From positions 1,178,001 through 1,242,000 of the forward strand of contig OZ017795.1 in assembly GCA_963969395.1 (NCBI GenBank): a DNA stretch of 64,000 bases. Direction: 5' to 3'. This document shows positions 60,941 to 64,000 of the stretch, in pieces. The position numbers were made by a program, and so were the translations under genes. The stretch comes from Pseudoscleropodium purum. Lineage: Eukaryota; Streptophyta; Bryopsida; Hypnales; Brachytheciaceae. The notes under the pieces are model-generated. The model was not told the origin of the DNA and did not search any database. It was given only the letters and a program-made list of their open reading frames with translations. The stretch's first letter is position 1; every line of letters begins with the position of its first letter.

Positions 60941-63900
60941 TATGTATGAAATTTTTTATATTTATTTTTCAGAGATGAAATTACATGTCTTCAGTACTTC
61001 CCCAAAAAAATTTAGATTTTTTCATGAAAAATTGATTTTTTTGAGAATTTTTGAAGACGAAGTGAAGAAAAATCACATCAATTAGAAAATTATTTCAATA
61101 AACCTGAAAATTTCACCATGTGTGTACATTACAATGAAAAATATCATAGTGTAAATTCAATTTCCATGTCATTCTATAATCAGAATTCAATAGACATTGA
61201 AAATACATCCAAAATTCAAATTGGAGTACAAACTAGAGTAGATGACCTTCATTTTGTTAGTTGGGCTCAAACTCAAGAAACATCATTTTTGTGGAGAAAT
61301 TTCAGATTCCGAGCAAGGAAAATGGGGATGAAAAGTGCTTCCAATAGCTTTATAGCTCATTGGATTGTCATCCAAAAGCCACACAATGGCATTCCAAGTG
61401 TTCTAGAGCTAAGTATCCGATGGATGAAGGAGAATTCTTCTATACAGGACAGAAGTGCAACTATTCATCCTCCATGTTTTGTTGTGAAAAGGGAACTTCT
61501 TCTACAGTAATTTGACTTCCAATAAATACTTTTCCATTTTTTTAAGCGATTGATTCCCACGGTATTAGAAAATGATGATTTTAGTGAAGACCGGCCCATC
61601 CTTATAGGGTGAAGGAATTCAAAGGAACTCACCTTAGTTAGAAGAACTTTTTACTGAAAAATTATATTTTGTAGTAATAGCAAGTGAAAATCATGAATAG
61701 TAGAACAAAATTAAAATTTCCAAATATGATATGTAATTTCTATAAATTTTCAAAGTGTTGGCTCACTATATCACTAAAACAGTCCTATAGCTACACTTTG
61801 AACCACACTTTGCAAAAATTTGCACATATTAGGTGTCAGCAAATGAAAAATAAATATGTGTCTTACACTTGCATCAACAAATTAAAACCAAACATTTGTA
61901 TAACACCTTAATAGATGATCATAGACAATTTTAGTCACAATTTAGAGTATATGAATGGAATTAGGGACAATTTTAGATGTTTCTACATTTTAGCGTTTAA
62001 GAATTCTTTTGAGTTTTACTAGCTACTTTCCTTCAATCCCCCTTAAAAATGAATTGTTTTTTCAAGTATTCTATGTGAAGTCCAATTTTGAAAATAATTA
62101 GGGAAAAATTGGAGTATGTCTAAAATATGAAAAGAAAAGCTATACAACTATTTTGAAAATTTGAGAACATTTTGTTATTGAAAATTTTGAATATTAATAA
62201 GAATTGAGAATTTTTTCTTAAATGTAACACATTCACATATGAATAGAAAAAATCAAATTATTTCAATTGAAATGTTGAAAAATTAGGAAGAACAACATGT
62301 TGAAAGACAAAGATAGTCGGATCAAATTGCCAAATTGTCCAAATGCCCACATTATAATATTTCAACACAAAAGTACCAAATTTCACCTAAATGTAGAGTC
62401 TAGTTATTTTCACTAATTTTTATTTTCAAAATAGAAATTTTGTAGATTTTTTCACCGGTCTTTTGTCAATGTTTTCAAATTGCAACCATGTTTATTCCTA
62501 ATTTGACCAATGGCCACCAAAGGGCATTTCCTTTCTAGAACCAAAATATTGACAAGATGTGAAGAAACTACTCAAATTAAGATGTTCACCCCAAATGTGT
62601 CATTGATCCAAAATTGTCATCATTATTGTGGAAGTATCTCCAAAATCAATATGTACCTATGTAGAAGAAACAATTTTCAACCTCTACCAAAAAAAACTTG
62701 ATCCTTTATAGCTTTTGCATACGATATTCAAATGTCATATTTTTTAATGTGTTGGAACCTCCTTTTACTTTTCAACAAAAAAATATGAAAAGTCTTATAA
62801 TAGTAATTATGCACCAAAGCAAAAAATGACAATTTGGAAAGTACCTACTTTTTGTAGTGATCTATGAGTGCAAGAATCCTTGATGATCTCCTACAATGCT
62901 TAGAAAAAGCAAAATTTTCCTTAACCAAGTATGTAGGCAATAAACTCAACCAACATTATCATTTCAATATTGCTTGAAACACATTTGAGGGGCTGAAAAT
63001 TTGGAGTTGCCTTCCCCACACCACCTCAAATGCATAGGAAAAGGCTTTGGGAAGTAGCAATGTACTGACTTTTCTCTATTACTTGATTGAGGATGCCCTT
63101 ATCTTTCAATTTTCCCAATTTAATAAGGTTTTCAATAACATAATTCAATCACGCTTGAGATTGAAATTTTCTTGAAAATATGACCAATTTTTATTCCAAA
63201 CATTCTAAATCCAACTAATTATTTCTCCTTTCTATAAGCTTATTTTGTATTATTCATGGGACTTTCACAAATGCTGGTTGGTACTATCCCAAGCTTCTTC
63301 AATTAGTGCAAGACATCCTCACATTAAATTGGATAATTTTCAATGAATGCAATCAAAATAGTATGAACCTTTAGATGAATCTGAGATGAAAATTAGATGA
63401 AAACCACAATGTTTGAAATAGCATGAAAACAATGAGGATGGCACTATATTAAAATGATTTTAAATATTCCAAACAACCAATTTAAAAATGCAATGCAAAA
63501 TCAATTCTTACTATTGATTCATAGAATTGTTGTGAGTTAATACTACTAGTGTAGGGGGGCAATAATTGAATTAATTTGTTTAATACTCATGTACATGGTC
63601 CTTTAGACAACACTTTAGATCTCACAAAGTATTGTATTATTTTTGTAGGGTCAACTGTAAGATTAAAGAAAAAAAAAAGAGTGGCTTTAACAATGATTTC
63701 AAATGATTATTAGATAATCAAAAAAATACATTTTTTCATTGGTTATTTCTTAGAAACTTATTTTTTTTAAATTTTATTCCAACTAACGAAATGAAGTTAA
63801 TCATATATAATTTTTAATTTATTTGACAATTTGACAATTAACTAAAATTTAACATTTTATGACAATTGAAAATTCGGATATATTCCTAGGAGATACAAAT

Positions 63901-64000
63901 TCCCTAATTGTAGGATGACACAAGCTGATTTTTTTATAGTATAGCATTATTTACAATCATATATATATACATATATATATATATTCTATTTGCCTAAACC
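60941..64000. other. AT-rich intergenic DNA to the window end
   Basis: The longest frame (61118-61510, plus, 130 aa) has no recognisable domain and sits in AT-rich DNA; I do not call it a gene. No tRNA, rRNA or complete repeat was recognised. Confidence 0.45.
63959..63986 (+). repeat. (AT)n microsatellite
   Basis: A run of AT dinucleotides with two interruptions. Confidence 0.85.

Noticed and set aside
61118..61510. 130-aa plus-strand frame
   Set aside because: No recognisable domain, AT-rich context, no splice or promoter support.
1..64000. tRNA, rRNA or CRISPR features
   Set aside because: No tRNA cloverleaf blocks, rRNA signature or regularly spaced direct repeats were found; GTTCGAA-like words occur only singly.

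Overview
The window is nuclear DNA of a land plant. The evidence is three plant-type genes with GT-AG introns (a CYP72-clan cytochrome P450, a DDR4-like DDT-domain protein and a UDP-glucuronate 4-epimerase), two chromodomain Ty3/gypsy retrotransposons, and hAT- and CACTA-type MITEs. Intergenic DNA is very AT-rich while exons are much GC-richer. I cannot name the species. The long introns, the spliced epimerase gene and a Tc1-like transposase relic would suit a seed-free plant, but that is only a guess.

Layout. 1-2783: AT-rich repeats and the P450 5' flank. 2784-9599 (+): a five-exon P450 of 526 codons with all splice junctions in phase; introns 1 and 4 carry MITEs, and intron 1 holds a tandem copy of the end of exon 1. 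9600-13800: AT-rich DNA with a 30-bp-TIR element, a MITE and tandem repeats. 13799-29359: a very large inverted repeat (arms about 4.4 kb) whose left arm is split by a chromovirus (18020-23401, minus, TSD GATAA) and also carries a GC-rich 259-bp hAT-like MITE. 29720-35903 (minus): a second chromovirus with two 369-bp LTRs and TSD TATAA. 35999-37105: a foldback element holding a 0.9-kb TTAA-bounded repeat and a perfect 64-bp palindrome. 38530-39480 (minus): a dead Tc1-like transposase.

40729-43038 (minus): a single-exon DDT/WHIM protein, probably a subunit of an ISWI chromatin remodeller. 46769-49670 (minus): a three-coding-exon UDP-glucuronate 4-epimerase (pectin precursor synthesis, Golgi), with a likely further 5' UTR exon near 51.05-51.25 kb. 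51.3-64 kb: no convincing gene; three more TTAA-bounded repeats (55075-55941, 56640-57572, 58113-59012), two GC-rich islands and AT-rich DNA.

The three genes belong to unrelated pathways and do not form a cluster. The most unusual content is mobile DNA: the family of five TTAA-bounded elements with CCCTAAAGG-type terminal inverted repeats, the giant inverted repeat, and the Tc1-like relic. I found no undescribed protein system that I could defend.
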